This document shows positions 33,854-46,696 of a stretch of 64,000 nucleotides of DNA, one piece after another (within the stretch, counting starts at the first letter, position 1; each line of letters begins with the position of its first letter). This DNA is from Buddleja alternifolia. Taxonomy: Eukaryota; Streptophyta; Magnoliopsida; Lamiales; Scrophulariaceae. The notes beneath the pieces were generated by a model. It was not told the origin of the DNA. It was given only the letters and a program-made list of their open reading frames with translations, and searched no databases. The stretch lies in contig CM033401.1 of NCBI GenBank assembly GCA_019426215.1, positions 6,081,134-6,145,133 on the forward strand. The letters are read 5' to 3'. Both the position numbers and the translations under genes were made by a program.

Positions 33854-34567
33854 CTGTTTAAATTGTACAAGGGATGCAATGATGGGGATCAAAGTAATTG
33901 TAGATCCGGTGTGTCGTAGATGACTGCTATCTAACGAATTTGGAAGATCTTAATTTGTCGTGATTGATTCATTTCTAAGTTAGGAGATTTCAATTAAGTA
34001 TTTGTTTTATCATGTTTCCTTAGCTTATGTTATTTCCTTTCTTTTCATCTTGGTAAAAGCCTATATAAGGTGCGTATGTTATTTCCTTTCTTGTCTTCTT
34101 GGTAAAAGCCTATTTAAGTTGAGGCTTTGTTATTGTTAAAGACACCTTTGAATTATTGAATAAAACCATATTTAGTTTTCTTACATTATTAGTTTTAGTT
34201 TTAATTTAGATAGCTTGTTCTACATAATGCAACTTCTTATATGCAAATTGCAATCACGAATGTTATGTAACATGTACCTGATTCACTAAAAAAAAAAAAG
34301 TGCGGAAAGTGAAATAAAGTCTGGGGATGGATGTGAAATTTTTTCACAAAAATTTTGCCTCAAAAACATTATTGTTTCAAAAAATACATGTTCTGTAAGA
34401 TATGGAATTTTTCCCTCAAATATTACATTATTTTCTACTCTCAGTTCAGATGAATACCCTTAGTACACCCCAAATATATGTATATGGAAATTAATGAATG
34501 TTATTACTGTTGCTTGGAGAACCAGCAATAAACAATGTCAGGATAACATTTTCACATATAAACAAAA
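33854..34567. other. Intergenic with 49-bp tandem duplication
   Basis: 34026-34074 is repeated at 34075-34123 (TATGTTATTTCCTTTCTT... GGTAAAAGCCTAT). No gene. Confidence 0.6.
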
Positions 34568-36780
34568 GGGGAGAGATCTCACCCTACTAGTTTACTAGTT
34601 GATGAAGGAGTTATTGTGGGTAGGCAGCAGGACAAAGAAAATGTTATCAAGTTGCTTAGTGAGAAACATGATGATGATGTATCTATAATCCCACTTGTGG
34701 GAATGGGGGGAATTGGTAAGACAACTCTGGCTCGACTTGTTTTCAATGGCGCGGAGGCGTGCAAGGATTTCAAGAAGAAAGTTTGGGTTTCTGTTTCCGA
34801 AGATTTTGATGTGGTTATGATTACAAAGTCAATTATCGAGTCTGCAACACAGAGGATTTGTGAGATGTCGGACTTGGACTCACTTCAGCACGAGCTTCAA
34901 AAGATATTGATCTGCAGTGGAAAGTTTTTGTTGGTTCCGGATGATTATTGGAACGAGAGCCACGATGATTGGGACTTACTGTCTTCACCTGTAAGATCTG
35001 CATTTAAAGGAAGCAAAGTTATGGTGACCACTCGGAGCAGCACAGTTGCAACGGTCGTGGGCTCGACTGGACCGTACTATCTCCATGGTCTGATAATGAT
35101 TGTTGGAATTTGATAAAACAAATAGCTTTCTTCAGAAAGGAGAATAAGGAAAATCTTGAATCATTAGGACAAGAAATAGCAAAGAAGTGCAAAAGTTTGC
35201 CTTTGGCAGCCAAGACTCTTGGAAGAGTATTGCATTGTAAATCTTCTGAGGATGAGTGGCATTCCATATTGAAAAGTGAGTTGTGGGACTTGCCACAAGA
35301 TCGAAATAGCGTATACCCTTCGTTAATGCTGAGTTATCTTTATCTCCCGCCTCATTTGAAAAAATGTTTTGCTTATTGCTCTATTTTTCCTCAAAATCAC
35401 GAGTTTGAATTGGAGGAACTGGTCCTGCTATGGATGGAGGAGGGCTTTATTCAACCGGGAGGAGAAAGGAGAATGGAAGACATCGGGGATGACTATTTCA
35501 ATGATCTCCACTCAAGATGTTGCTTCACACAAGGTAAAAATTCTTCAAATAAGATAATTTATAAAATGCATGACCTCATTCACGACTTAGCAAGGCTAGT
35601 ATCTACCGATACATGCTTCCAAATGAAAACGAATCACTACCCCTTATTTGGAAATGCTTGTCATTTGGATTTACCTCACAATAACTTGCAACCTTTAGAG
35701 TTGAAAGCATCCTACAAAAATGAGAGGTTAAGAACATTTTTGGTGATGTGCAAAAATGGCGTTTCCGGAGGACTAATAAATCAGGAACTATTTTTCAACC
35801 TAAAATTTGCGAGGGTGTTGGATTTGAGTAATATTGGTCTTGGGGAGGTGCCGGATTCAATCAACCACTTAATATATCTTCAGTAACACGTCGTGTCTGG
35901 AAACCATATTCAAAGATTACCAAGATCCGTGTGTAAACTTTTAGCATTACAAACACTCAATCTCTCCAATTGCCCTGAGCTTATTGCTTTGCCCGATGAT
36001 ATGAAGAACCTTTCAAACCTAAGGCATCTTATTTTCAATGTGGAAGGCAAACTACGTTTCATGCCATGAGAATCTAGAAAGTTGACCAATCTACAAACTT
36101 TGACCGCGTTTGTCGTAAGAAGACGAAAAGGGCATTGCATCGAGGAATTGAAAAAAATGGATTCCTTAAGAGGATCACTCTCCATCAAGAATATTGAGAA
36201 TGTCACTAACAAAAAAGACACAAAGGAAGCGAAACTAGACACGAAGCCATACTTGAACAAACTTAGGTTGTTGTGGGAAGAGCTGGAAGATGACCTCGAC
36301 CGGGAGGCTCAGGATCGTCTCATGGATAAACAAGCTCAAGTGCTCGTAAACCTCCGGCCCCATCGAAATCTGAAAGAATTGGAGATAAGGAATTATGGTG
36401 GCATGAGATGCCCTGATTGGTTAAGTGATTCGTGTAGCAAATTTACGAGAATCCATTTGCAGGGTCTCGGTTACTGCACGATTCTTCCGTCTTTCGGGCA
36501 ACTTCCACTCCTGAAATCTCTCAATGTTGGAGAAATGCATGCTTTGAAGTGTGTTGATTATGAGTTTTATGGTGATGGAAATGGTGTGAAGTTCCCATCA
36601 CCGGAGTTTCTTAAAGTATATCAGATGGCAGAGTTGGTTCGATGGAAAGGCTCAAATGGCAGCATTTGCATGCCTTGTCTTACTACTTTCAGCATTGATG
36701 ATTGCCCGAAGCTTGTAAGGTTTCCGTCGTATCTTCGATCTCTACCACAGTCGAATATCAACCGTTGTCCGGGGCTTTAA
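34568..36780 (+). pseudogene. CNL pseudogene, coiled coil missing
   Basis: Begins abruptly at GGGGAGAGATCTCACCCTAC, homologous to a point between coiled coil and NB-ARC of the intact gene. The P-loop (GMGGIGKTT) is intact; kinase-2 has Leu to Pro (LVPDDYW). A small deletion near 35090 shifts the frame, TAA interrupts at about 35884 and TGA at about 36067. LRRs continue to CPGL at 36779. Of all the broken copies it has the fewest lesions. Confidence 0.94.
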
Positions 36781-36840
36781 TTCTTTAAAATGTACAAAGG
36801 CTGCAACTTCTTTTATGCAATCACATTGATGTAATATGTA

Positions 36841-37116
36841 GGGGTGTGCATGGTTCGGTTGACTGCTCAAACCAAATTGAACACCAAAATTTCGGTTCTT
36901 ACCGAACCGAACATTTCAGTTTGGGTTTTTCAAACAACATTGGTTTTTTGGAGGTTTTGGTATTCGGTTTGGTTTACCGAAAACCGAATTATTTATATTT
37001 ATGTATAAATATTGGCTAATTTTTTTTAAATTTTTTTCCAGAAATTCAGTTTAACCAAAAGCCAATCGAACCGAATTTTGGCTCGATTTTCGATCTAATC
37101 AGACCGAAGAACACCT
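36841..37116. mobile_element. hAT-type MITE, 276 bp
   Basis: Opens GGGGTGTGCATGGTTCGGTT and ends GAACACCT. The 8-bp target duplication AATATGTA lies at 36833-36840 and 37117-37124. The same flank downstream of the intact CNL (about 27415) is uninterrupted, a direct empty site. Confidence 0.92.
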
Positions 37117-37124
37117 AATATGTA

Positions 37125-38414
37125 ACCGATTAATTAAAAAAATTGGTTATAAACGCATAATCTTGCACGATATCTAGTTTTATGCAAGCACAAACTTCTC
37201 CGTCAGAAACATCAAAGCAGTTAGTTGGTTACTGGTAGATGATATTTTATTATGCATTCAAATATAAAATATATACTAATGTATTTTGTCTCTTTAATAC
37301 AAGTTAGAGAAATAATTAACTACCTGTAATATTATATTGTTTCTTGCTTTAGATGAGGCTTAATTGAACATTTATTTACTTAAATATTAGACTAACTACT
37401 ATAACAAATTGCAAAAATTTGATGGATGAAGGCTATTTTAATTGCAAGTTCGAATTCTTGTCATCCGAATTTCACATACCGTGTACATTATATTTTGGTA
37501 TTAGTATAAAACTTTAGAACTAATCAAGTTTTCAATTTGTGTATCTAAAATTTCACATATCGTGTACGGTACAGCCCTAGTGATATCTAAATTTTTCATC
37601 GATAGAATTATATATTGGGATTCGTATAAAATTTTAGAACTATTCAAATTTTCAATTTGTGTACCAACAATTTGATATGTAATAAAATAGTAAATGAAAT
37701 ATAATAATAACTGTTTTGATAACATAAAGATAGTTTTTGAACTCAACAATATAGTTTTTAATATTTTTTTGACTCTAGACATTATTGTATTGTAATATCT
37801 TAATATAAAAGTTAAAATTGCTCATATAATTATTTGTTGAGCGCCAACACTATTCCCTTTGTGTGTATAGACACCCTTGGATAAAATAATAAGAAAATTA
37901 CTCTCATCACTCCAAATAATACAGACTTTTCTCCATAGAATATAACAAGAAATTCGAACAATAGTATTTTGTATTTATTTTTTATTGAAGCGATTAAATA
38001 TCAACGACAAATTCAGATATCACTAGTATCCCATTAATTGCAAGGCATAATGAATTATTAATCTCACAGATACATCTATTTCATTGATTCACAACCGACA
38101 ATTATTTATACTTGATAACATTTTAAGAAAAAGAAACACCCTAAATCAGGATCAATTTCAAACAATAATGGTAAAAAAACGATCAAGCAATCCGGTCACA
38201 CAGCAAGTAAAAGAACTAAGATCTAACAAATGAAAAATGAAATCAGGCATAAATGGTACAACTTTTCAAGAGATTTGATGAAAAATGATTAAGGAGGGTG
38301 TTAACTTTTGAGCTAAAACTAATACAACTATTATTAGTTAGATTAAAAATACATATAATTATATCATAGTATTCATAAACACCTATATCTTGAACACTTT
38401 CACGTAATATTAAA
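37125..38414. other. Shared CNL downstream flank, copy B
   Basis: Matches copy A (27420-29060 and 30490-30712) and copy C (62220-64000). It lacks the MULE and LINE insertions of copy A. Confidence 0.85.
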
Positions 38415-38425
38415 AAGTTACACTT

Positions 38426-38625
38426 CTTTTTTTTTTATTATTCAAGAGGAAGGGGATACCCTACATATCTACCCCACAAATTCGGGTTGATAGTTATAAT
38501 TCTGAACTATAAAGATTCTATCTACCTCCATGAAAGAGGGAAGAGCCACAACTTGTGGCAGCCTGGATTCGAACCGAGGACCTCTCACATAAAGTGGGAG
38601 GTGGATACCACTAGAGGTATTTGGT
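38426..38625 (-). mobile_element. tRNA-derived SINE, copy 3
   Basis: A 200-bp diverged copy with box B GGTTCGAATCC. It is bounded by the exact 11-bp duplication AAGTTACACTT (38415-38425, 38626-38636). The empty site is present at about 30676 in copy A of the shared flank, and copy C reaches it at the window end. Confidence 0.95.
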
Positions 38626-38636
38626 AAGTTACACTT

Positions 38637-39047
38637 ACTTCTAAACGACCACTTCTGGTAACAAAATACCAAAAACATTATTTATTTTCTTATTTTAGCT
38701 CAAAAAGTATTGTATAATACTAAAAAAATAATTTGGTGTTCAAGATACGTCGGATACTTCAAATTTCATATTGGTGTTTAGAATTTTCTCTTTTCTTTTT
38801 ATTTTTAGACACTTCAAAAATGTTTCGAACGCTCATCTTGTGTGGATCTTATGCTCGCCAGCATGACCTACTTTAAAATTCCACAATAAGCTTTGGTTAG
38901 TGTCAAATCTACCACGTTTTTTTAGGATGTCTTTTTGAATGTCTCTAAGTTCACCCACACGAACAACAGTATGCTGTCCAATATTCCTGTGAAAGCCGCG
39001 GATCCCACTCCCCATGTTCATGGATGATACTTGGTGGGTACCGAAGC
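38637..39047. other. Intergenic
   Basis: 38990-39047 is related to the outer part of the palindrome that follows. No gene. Confidence 0.4.
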
Positions 39048-39166
39048 CCAACTCCGGATGAATCTCCACCACACATAATGTAAAGACATGATAAAATATT
39101 TATATATATTGGTGGACCCTACACATGTTTTTACATTGCGTGTGGTGGAGATTCATCCGGAGTTGG
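39048..39166. mobile_element. 119-bp hairpin element, copy 1
   Basis: Terminal inverted repeats of 43 bp with three mismatches, beginning CCAACTCCGGATGAATCTCC. The loop contains TATTTATATATATTGG. A near-identical unit lies at 39273-39391. Confidence 0.88.
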
Positions 39167-39169
39167 AAA

Positions 39170-39493
39170 AAATATAAGTCCAAAAATAATTGAGAAGAAA
39201 GATTGAGTATAGCTGGAATCGGCTGTATGATCGGGGATGAACATGGGGTGATACTTAGTGGGTACCGGGAGCCCAACTCCGGATGAATCTTCACCACACA
39301 CAATGTAAAGACATGATAAAATATTTATATATATTGGTGGACCCTACACATGTTTTTACATTGCGTGTGGTGGAGATTCATCCGGAGTTGGGCTCCCGGT
39401 ACCCACTAAGTATCACCCCATGTTCATCCCCGATCATACAGCCGATTCCAGCTATACTCAATCTTTCTTCTCAATTATTTTTGGACTTATATA
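39170..39493. repeat. 324-bp palindrome containing hairpin element copy 2 (39273-39391)
   Basis: The arms are about 145 bp each (39170-39315 and 39349-39493), nearly perfect, centred on the loop of the second hairpin element. The arm sequence outside the element (GGAATCGGCTGTATGATCGG) matches the LTR-like segment ending at about 20120. Frames reading SIRRQ-like peptides on both strands here are shadows of the symmetry. Confidence 0.9.
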
Positions 39494-39893
39494 TTTTTTT
39501 TTTTTGTGTAAAGTTAGAACTTCATTACCAAACAAGCAAACTGTACAACAAAACCAACACACAGCATTTACAAAGCCATATATGCTCTTGTGTAGCATGA
39601 AAAACAGACCTATACTATTCTCTAATTTTCAACAAATTTTAATGTAAAATAGATTCTATGTATATTCTATCTTTACTTGTCATTTTTCCTTGCCTGCATC
39701 CTGCTAGTCTAATACTCAACTCCTTCTTTAGATTTTCAGCAAACTTTCTACTATGTATATTATAAGGTACTTTTCATATACTTTTTTTCTTTCCTTTATA
39801 ATAGGTCATAATTTCTGGTTTTTCTTTTTTCCACATTCGATTTCTATGAATTAATTGGTGATGGAATATAACACCTTTTGGTGTTTTCAATTT
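39494..39893. other. Intergenic
   Basis: AT-rich, no gene seen. Confidence 0.4.
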
Positions 39894-39902
39894 TAAAATT
39901 TA

Positions 39903-40522
39903 GGGAAAATTACTAACCCCCTAAAATAAATTTTTATATCCAAAAAATTTATGAAAATATTTTTCGATCTCAAAAATCCACTCTACAAATTTTTCATTAA
40001 AAAAACCCAAAAGTTCAGATTAAGAACTTTTTTGACTACACTACCCTTCATTCACTATTAAGAGTTAATCAATTGACTTTTTTTATCAATCTTTTTTTGT
40101 TTTGAAACTTTAAATTGATAAGATGAATAATACAGATTTTTAGTTTTAGTATTAAATATTTTTATATAATTTATTTTTTATTTTACTATGATAATTATCT
40201 AACAAATATATTTTTTAAATTTTTTTAGAAGATAAAAATATAAAAGTTTAAAAATAAAATTATATTTAGTCAATTATCAATATAAAATTTGTAAATAAAT
40301 AAATCTCTATACAAAACTACAATTGATTAATTTTTTAGTCCAGAAGGCTAAGGGCAATTAACTCCATAAATATTTAAGGGCAATTAACTCCATAAATATT
40401 TACCCTTAGTCTTGGGCTTTTTGGAATGAAAAGCCAGTGGAATGAGTTTTTTTATTGAAAATTTTTATCATAGATTTTTTGGATATAAAAATTTATTTTA
40501 AGGGATTTTTAGTAATTTTTTC
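39903..40522. mobile_element. Mutator-type TIR element, 620 bp
   Basis: Left end GGGAAAATTACTAACCCCCT; right end, reversed, GAAAAAATTACTAAAAATCC, with inverted repeats of about 90 bp. The 9-bp duplication TAAAATTTA lies at 39894-39902 and 40523-40531. An internal 26-bp tandem duplication (AGGGCAATTAACTCC...) lies near 40349-40400. Confidence 0.82.
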
Positions 40523-40531
40523 TAAAATTTA

Positions 40532-41238
40532 TAAGTCGAAGTTGCATATCCAGGTCATAATTCATAGACTTTTTAATGTTCATTCTTATTTCAAATGATA
40601 GGTTAATTTTGTAGTTTGTACTTTATTTTAGAAGCTACATTTTATCATATTAGTAATGACTAGATGTCAGATATTATTTAAATGAATTTAACTAGTAAAA
40701 GTATTACATTTGAATTGCATTAAGCACGATCATTTATTAACTGGAATAAAGAAGACACCAAAAAGAAATATCCCAAACATTCAAAATTACATAATAAGCT
40801 AGGCCTGAGAGTATCTTTTGTTGTAACTATGTTACATACTTATATCTTCTGTAGTAAATTCTCGAGTGAATGACATGTGTCGAATAAAAATTGAACAATT
40901 GCATGTTTCATTCATTGGGTAATTCTATGCCATATCGAGTTCAACGGTTCAAGTATTTATTCTGTATTTATCTCTTTTACATAACTGTGTGTAGGGACCA
41001 TACACAATGTACTTTATTGTGCAAAAGAGATAGACACTAGGACCATTACACTCAATCAAACATAGATTTTTCCGTCTTTCCCAATACTATTGCAATAAGA
41101 GAAGGACCACAGCCTGCATCAAAAGACCTCATTTGATATGCTATGAGTATATTATAACATTACTCTTATCAAAAAAAAATATTATAACATTAGTGGTTGA
41201 CTGTATTGACTGCGAAAAAGCAAAGGAAATTTGGCACG
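40532..41238. other. Upstream flank of a CNL fragment
   Basis: 40575-40735 is related to 20440-20600, and 41185-41238 to 24355-24410 upstream of the intact CNL. Confidence 0.5.
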
Positions 41239-41247
41239 TTATATTAA

Positions 41248-41503
41248 GAGATAATTACACTCACACCCACTCACTGATGGAGTAATTATACAAACTTTTT
41301 CTCACTAATTAATAATTATAAATATACACCCTCATATTAAAAATTTCTTACAATTGCACTTCCGTATGTAATAATTCTTACAACTGCACCCCCTATAAAC
41401 CTTACGAATAGACCCCTGAAGGGGTGTGTTTATAATTATCAAATTAATGAGGAGAGGTTTGTGTAATTACCCATCATTGAGGGGCTGTGAGTGTAATTAT
41501 TCC
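41248..41503. mobile_element. Mutator-type MITE, 256 bp
   Basis: Ends GAGATAATTACACTCACACC and, reversed, GGAATAATTACACTCACAGC. The 9-bp duplication TTATATTAA lies at 41239-41247 and 41504-41512. The matching place upstream of the intact CNL (near 24410) is empty. Confidence 0.9.
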
Positions 41504-41606
41504 TTATATTAACCTCATATTCATTCCCAATACACATCTCTCATCCATAGCATCAATCTCTCTGTTACTCCATCTCCCAACTTAGTGAAACAAACTTTCT
41601 TTAGCC

Positions 41607-41941
41607 ATGAAAATATTGGCAAATTTCGCATCTTTAAAAGCCTGGAAAGAGATACAATTGATATGGGGTGTTGAGGATGAGCTCCGCAAGTTGAAGAGGA
41701 CTTTCGAGAAAACCCAGGAACTAGTAGATGACGTCGAAACGAGCCCTTTGAGGTTCTCGAACGGGAGCGGGGCGTGGAAGATATGCTTTGAACATCTCAG
41801 AAAGCTCTCATATGATGCCGATGCCCTTCTTGATCATATATCCCTCAGGATCTCCATCTACAACTCTAAACACTCACTCGATTCCCATCAAGAAAATAGT
41901 AGTGTCCGTCCGATGATTCTTTCGACTCTCCAGCTTAATGT
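41607..41941 (+). pseudogene. CNL 5' fragment (coiled-coil domain) cut by an LTR insertion
   Basis: Encodes the N-terminal Rx-like domain (LANFASLKAWKEIQLIWGVE, then SYDADALLDHISL) with the same leader end as the intact gene (CCCAACTTAGTGAAA). It lacks the first ~25 residues of the intact relative. It stops at AATGT (41937-41941), where the copia-type LTR begins. The right half of this gene is found at 48691. Confidence 0.92.
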
Positions 41942-43138
41942 TGTTGGAAAATATTGATCGAGTGAGTTGTGATTTAGCACAATTTTGATAAGAAATTAAG
42001 TGAGTTTCATTTGTCAAAAGTCGAATGTGTTTGGATCAAATTAATTTATGTTTCGAGTAGATAAATTTTGAGTATTTAATTACTCAATCCCAATTTAGGG
42101 TGAATGAGAAATTAATTAACAAAGTATGTCACTTAAAAGTTAGTTTATAATTGGAATCAATGAATCGATATGAACGTATATGATTAAATGATCAAATTCA
42201 TACGACGGCCGCGATCGTATGGAAAATGGTTCATTTAGTTCGGGGGGAAAAAGTGTTCAAAACAAAAAATTGAGGGACCAATTTAAAAGGACCTAATTAA
42301 TCAAGATTGAAAGTTTTGGGGTCAATTTGCAAGTTCTGAAAAGTTAGGGGCTGAATTGCACAGAAATGGGTGCAACCGCCCGCACAGGATAATCGCCCTA
42401 ATAACCGCACGTCCTAGTGGGTATTTCACTGGATCCGCGCTCCTGCCAGGGGTGTTTCTCGACTTTTGGGGACAAATTGCACTTTCCGAAAAGCTGCTTC
42501 ATGGGGGCTTTTCGTCCAAAAATCACATCTTTTGGGCCCTTCTGAAATGTACGAAAAGTTGCAACTTTTGACTCAAAACTCTTCATTCTCTATAAATAGA
42601 CCCCCATATTTTGAGATTAAACACACGGAAGTATTAACTTCACATTTTCTCTTCTCCCTTCTTCTTTTAAATACTATTTTGAGTATTTTGAGAATTCTTT
42701 GTTTTCTTAAATATTAGTTTTAATATTTTAAGAATAGTGTTGAATATTAAATGTTAATTTGAGCATTTAAAATATTCTCAAAGTTCTTGAATATTATTTT
42801 AAGAACTTGTTAGTGCTAATTTGAGTACTTTGGAGATTCTTAAGTATTAATTTAATTTTTGGAGAATAGTTTTGCATGTTCAATGTCTATATATGCATTT
42901 AATTCATCATAGTCCATTGAGAGAGTTTGAAACAAAGTTTTGTTCGTAGAGTATCGAAGTTTGTAGTGCTACTACTTCTTTACTAAGTCGTTAAATCTTG
43001 GAAAACGATCTCCAAATCCAGCAAGCACCGTGAGCGGGGCAATTTCATTTCAAAGATAAAGTGTAGAACACTTGCTTCGATTTTGAAGTCGTTCTTGAAG
43101 ATACTAAGCCCGAGTAGACTCACGTATATTTTCTAACA
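41942..43138 (+). mobile_element. 5' LTR of a copia-type element inserted in the CNL
   Basis: A 1197-bp LTR that begins TGTTGGAAAATATTG and ends TTTTCTAACA. TATA box TATAAATA at 42591-42598. Target duplication AATGT at the left edge; the partner AATGT follows the LTR end at 48691. Confidence 0.9.
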
Positions 43139-45615
43139 ATTTCGAAAACGAAATTTTTGTATCTTGAAGAATGTCGAGTTCATCACCCAACAACTTAAGA
43201 CAATATTTATCGAATGTTTCTTAAAGATAACGTTATTCGATGGAAAGATGATGAAAGCAAGAGGAAATTTCATTTAATTTTATTTTTGTCATGATTTACA
43301 ATTCTAATTATTTTTATGACTAATTCAAGTTTGAATTTATTTTTGTAGTAAAATTCAAATTGAACGAAGGAAGATTCGAACTTCCATGGCGTCAAGGATA
43401 TTAGTCAAATACGTGGAAGCAATTGAAGGAGAAATATTAGTTACGAAACCAATAATGAGATAAGTTCATATTGTGAATTATCAATTTTATAATTGCTTCA
43501 TTTGATTACATATCATGTTGAATAATATTAAATGTGATTTAATATTTAGCTATGCAACAATGATGTAATCGCATTAGAGGAATTTGAGCATGCAATATAT
43601 ATATATATATATATGTGTGTGACTTAAATATTTAATTATATTTCATCTTTGTGATTTATTCTTGATAAAGAATAAATAATCGCATGCTTAAGACTACTTT
43701 ACGCATATATGAAATAATTGTTTAGTAGTTTCCTTTCAGCTAATTATGCAATAGGTAATATTCTTCACTATGTTTGACAATCTTTAGTATAAAGCCTGAT
43801 CACAATGAATGAAGAAATGCATTATTTAAATAGTTGATTTAAATTGTTTGTATGTTCTTTTCATGTGATAGTGACGTTTATTTAAAGAAGTCACTTGTGT
43901 GTCAAGAATAATTATTGTATTACTTAGAGATGTAGCCTACAATTTTCATCGCAAAAGTGAAATAATTATTGAGGCTAAACCATCCATGATTTCATTTAGC
44001 GAAAGGAAATCGTGTCTAATTTTAAAAAATTAAAATAGACAATATGGAACGTCGTCACTATGAACCTGTAAGGTTGGTAAGTGAGAATTTCCAAATGTTT
44101 CATATTATGAAACATGCTTTCCAAATAGAGGAATTCAAGCCGACGTATTGTACAAAGTACACAACTTGGTCAAGAATAAAGGACGTTAATTTTCGGAGTC
44201 AGATCAAAGAAGTCGATCAAACGTCTAAATTAAATCCAAGAAAATGACTATAAAGTCGTAGATAATTTGGCCAAACCAAAGTAGAGTTGGTGTACAGACA
44301 ATAGTTGAAATAAAGACAAAATTATCTTTAATCGAGGACAAATTGAACCATATAAATGGTGGGTGTTCATTAAGACAATCCGAACCACATAAATGGTGGG
44401 TGATCGTCAAGACAAACCAAGCTAGGTAAATGGTGGGTGATTAAATCACAAAAACCAAGCTAGGCAAATGATGGGTGGTCGGACCTTACACTCTCGACTG
44501 TAGTAACTAACACCTATTATGGGAGGTAACTAAGCGAATGGTGGGTCGATACCGGTGCTACAAATACATCCGAGCTGGAAAGGTAGATGTATTGAGTATC
44601 ATAAGTAATCAACGTAATGACCTTTTGAAGGCATAGACTAGAGTTCGTAGATATCTGAGATATGCTATGAACTGTGATTACTCTGATATATCTGAGTGTA
44701 CCGATATAATACACTAAGGAAAACTGGATATTCTTTATTGGCTAGATTTTGTGCCACCTATTCCGATACATTGTACAAAAAAAGTCGACAGTCAGAAGGG
44801 CACAAAGTAGCATGTAAAATGGTAGTCTCGACACATACATCAAAGACATAAAACCATTAAGCAGTTGATCTCTAGTGGCATCATCTCTATCAATTATATA
44901 AAATCAAAAGAGAATATTGCGGATCCATTAACAAAAACTTTGCCTAGAGTTCAAATATACTGCCTATCGAGGGGAATGTGATTAAATCCTACATCTTAAG
45001 AATCGACATAGCGATAACCTAACTATGTTGACTGGAGATCCCAAGATCATGGTTCAAAAGGGACAACTAAGTTATGAAGATTCAAGGTCACTTGAGGAGT
45101 TTTAAATAATCTCCTACTCATTCCTCGGATAGAACAAGTGCAAAACCTGTAGATCGTAGGTAAGGTTAAGCTAAAATATTTTAATGATTCCTATACTGTC
45201 TCAAATGGTGATGAGACGTAACAAAGTAGAGTATGGAAGGGTACTCTTGATAGGAGTGTCACCCATATAAGTGTGAAGTGAGGGCCGCTTCAAATGTTAG
45301 ACATTAACATTAAACACTAATTCAAGATGCGTTCCATGGCCAAAACGGGCACAACAGTGAGAACAAATAACTTTCTTAGAGAAGTTATTGTGTGTGTATC
45401 ATTGTCTTGGTTTACACAAAACGCTGACCAGCTCAAGACATCACGTTCACTACCCAGCAAGTAAATCCGATGGTATTACACTAAGGAAGGTTCATAGCAA
45501 AAAAACTACCTCTCCTGATGCAATAGCTTCTCGATCGAACTCTCTCACCATCGGTATGGTCTGCATTAGCGTCTGCATAGTCTGCATTTGCATTAATTTC
45601 ATTCATGGTGGGTAT
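43139..45615 (+). pseudogene. Internal region of the copia-type element, mostly deleted
   Basis: Remains of gag and pol. A protease motif WWVDTGAT is visible at about 44540, and the RNase H end KSRHIHQRHKTIKQLI, then NIADPLTKTLP, lies at about 44815-44990. Integrase and reverse transcriptase are gone. Only 2.5 kb separate the LTRs. Five in-register copies of a (G/A)AATGGTGGGT word lie between 44354 and 44549, the last being the protease motif itself. Confidence 0.82.
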
Positions 45616-46696
45616 TGTTGGAAAATCTTGATTGAGCAAGTTGCGATTTAGCACGATTTTGACAAAGAAATTAAGTGAGTTCTATTTTTCAAAAGTGGAA
45701 TGTCTTTAGCTCAAATTAATCTACGTTTCGAGTAGATAAATTTCGAGTATTTAATTACTCAATCCCGATTTAGGGTGAATGAGAAATTAATTAACAAAGT
45801 GTGTCACTTAAAAGTTGGTTTATAGTTGGAATCAATGAATCGATATGAACGTACATGATTAAATGATCAAATTCATACGATTGACGGCCGCGATCGTAAG
45901 GAAAATGGTTCATTTAGTCATGTACATTCATATCGATTCATTGATTTCAATTATAAACCAACTTTTAAGTGACATACTTTGTTAATTAATTTCTCATTCA
46001 CCCTAAATTGTGATTGAGTAAATAAATACTCGAAATTTATCTACTCAAAACGTAAATTAATTTGAGCCAAAGACATTTCACTTTTGACAAATGGAACTCA
46101 CTTAATTTCTTTGTCAAAATCGTGCTAAATCACAACTCACTCAATCAAGATTTTCCAACAATTAAGTTGTTGGAAAAAATTATCTAGCCCGATAACGGGA
46201 GGCGTTTATGAAGATGCAAAATAATATTGTCTTGAGGAGAGCGAGTCTAGACTTCATTCTCTATAAATAGACCCCCATATTTTGAGATTAAACACACGGA
46301 AGTATTAACTTCACATTTTCTCTTCTCACTTCTTCTCTATAATACTATTTTGAGTATTTTGAGAATTCTTTGTTTTCTTAAATATTAGTTTTAATATTTT
46401 AAGTATAGTGTAGAATATTAATTGCTAATTTGAGCATTTAAAATATTCTCAAAGTTCTTGAATATTATTTTAAGAACTTGTTAGTGCTAATTTGAGTACT
46501 TTGGATATTCTTAAGTATTAATTTAAAATTTGGAGAATAGTTTTGCATGTTAAATGTCTAGACATGCATTTAATTCATCATAGTCCGTCGAGAGAGTTCG
46601 GAACAAAGTTTTGTTCATAGAGTATCGAAGTTTGTAGTGCTACTACTTCTTTACTAAGTCGTTGAATTTTAGGAAACGATTGCCAAATCCGGTAAG
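45616..46696 (+). mobile_element. 3' LTR with inverted U3 duplication, fused to a CNL fragment
   Basis: Starts TGTTGGAAAATCTTGATTGA. At about 45918 it turns back on itself: 45919-46161 is the reverse complement of the left ~280 bp, ending TTTTCCAACA. The normal second half, with its TATA box near 46262, then follows. At about 46697 it changes into CNL sequence at the shared word GCAACG. Confidence 0.85.

Noticed and set aside
42356..42717. Overlapping frames of 71 and 83 codons
   Set aside because: They lie in the U3/R part of the copia-type LTR around its TATA box; not genes.
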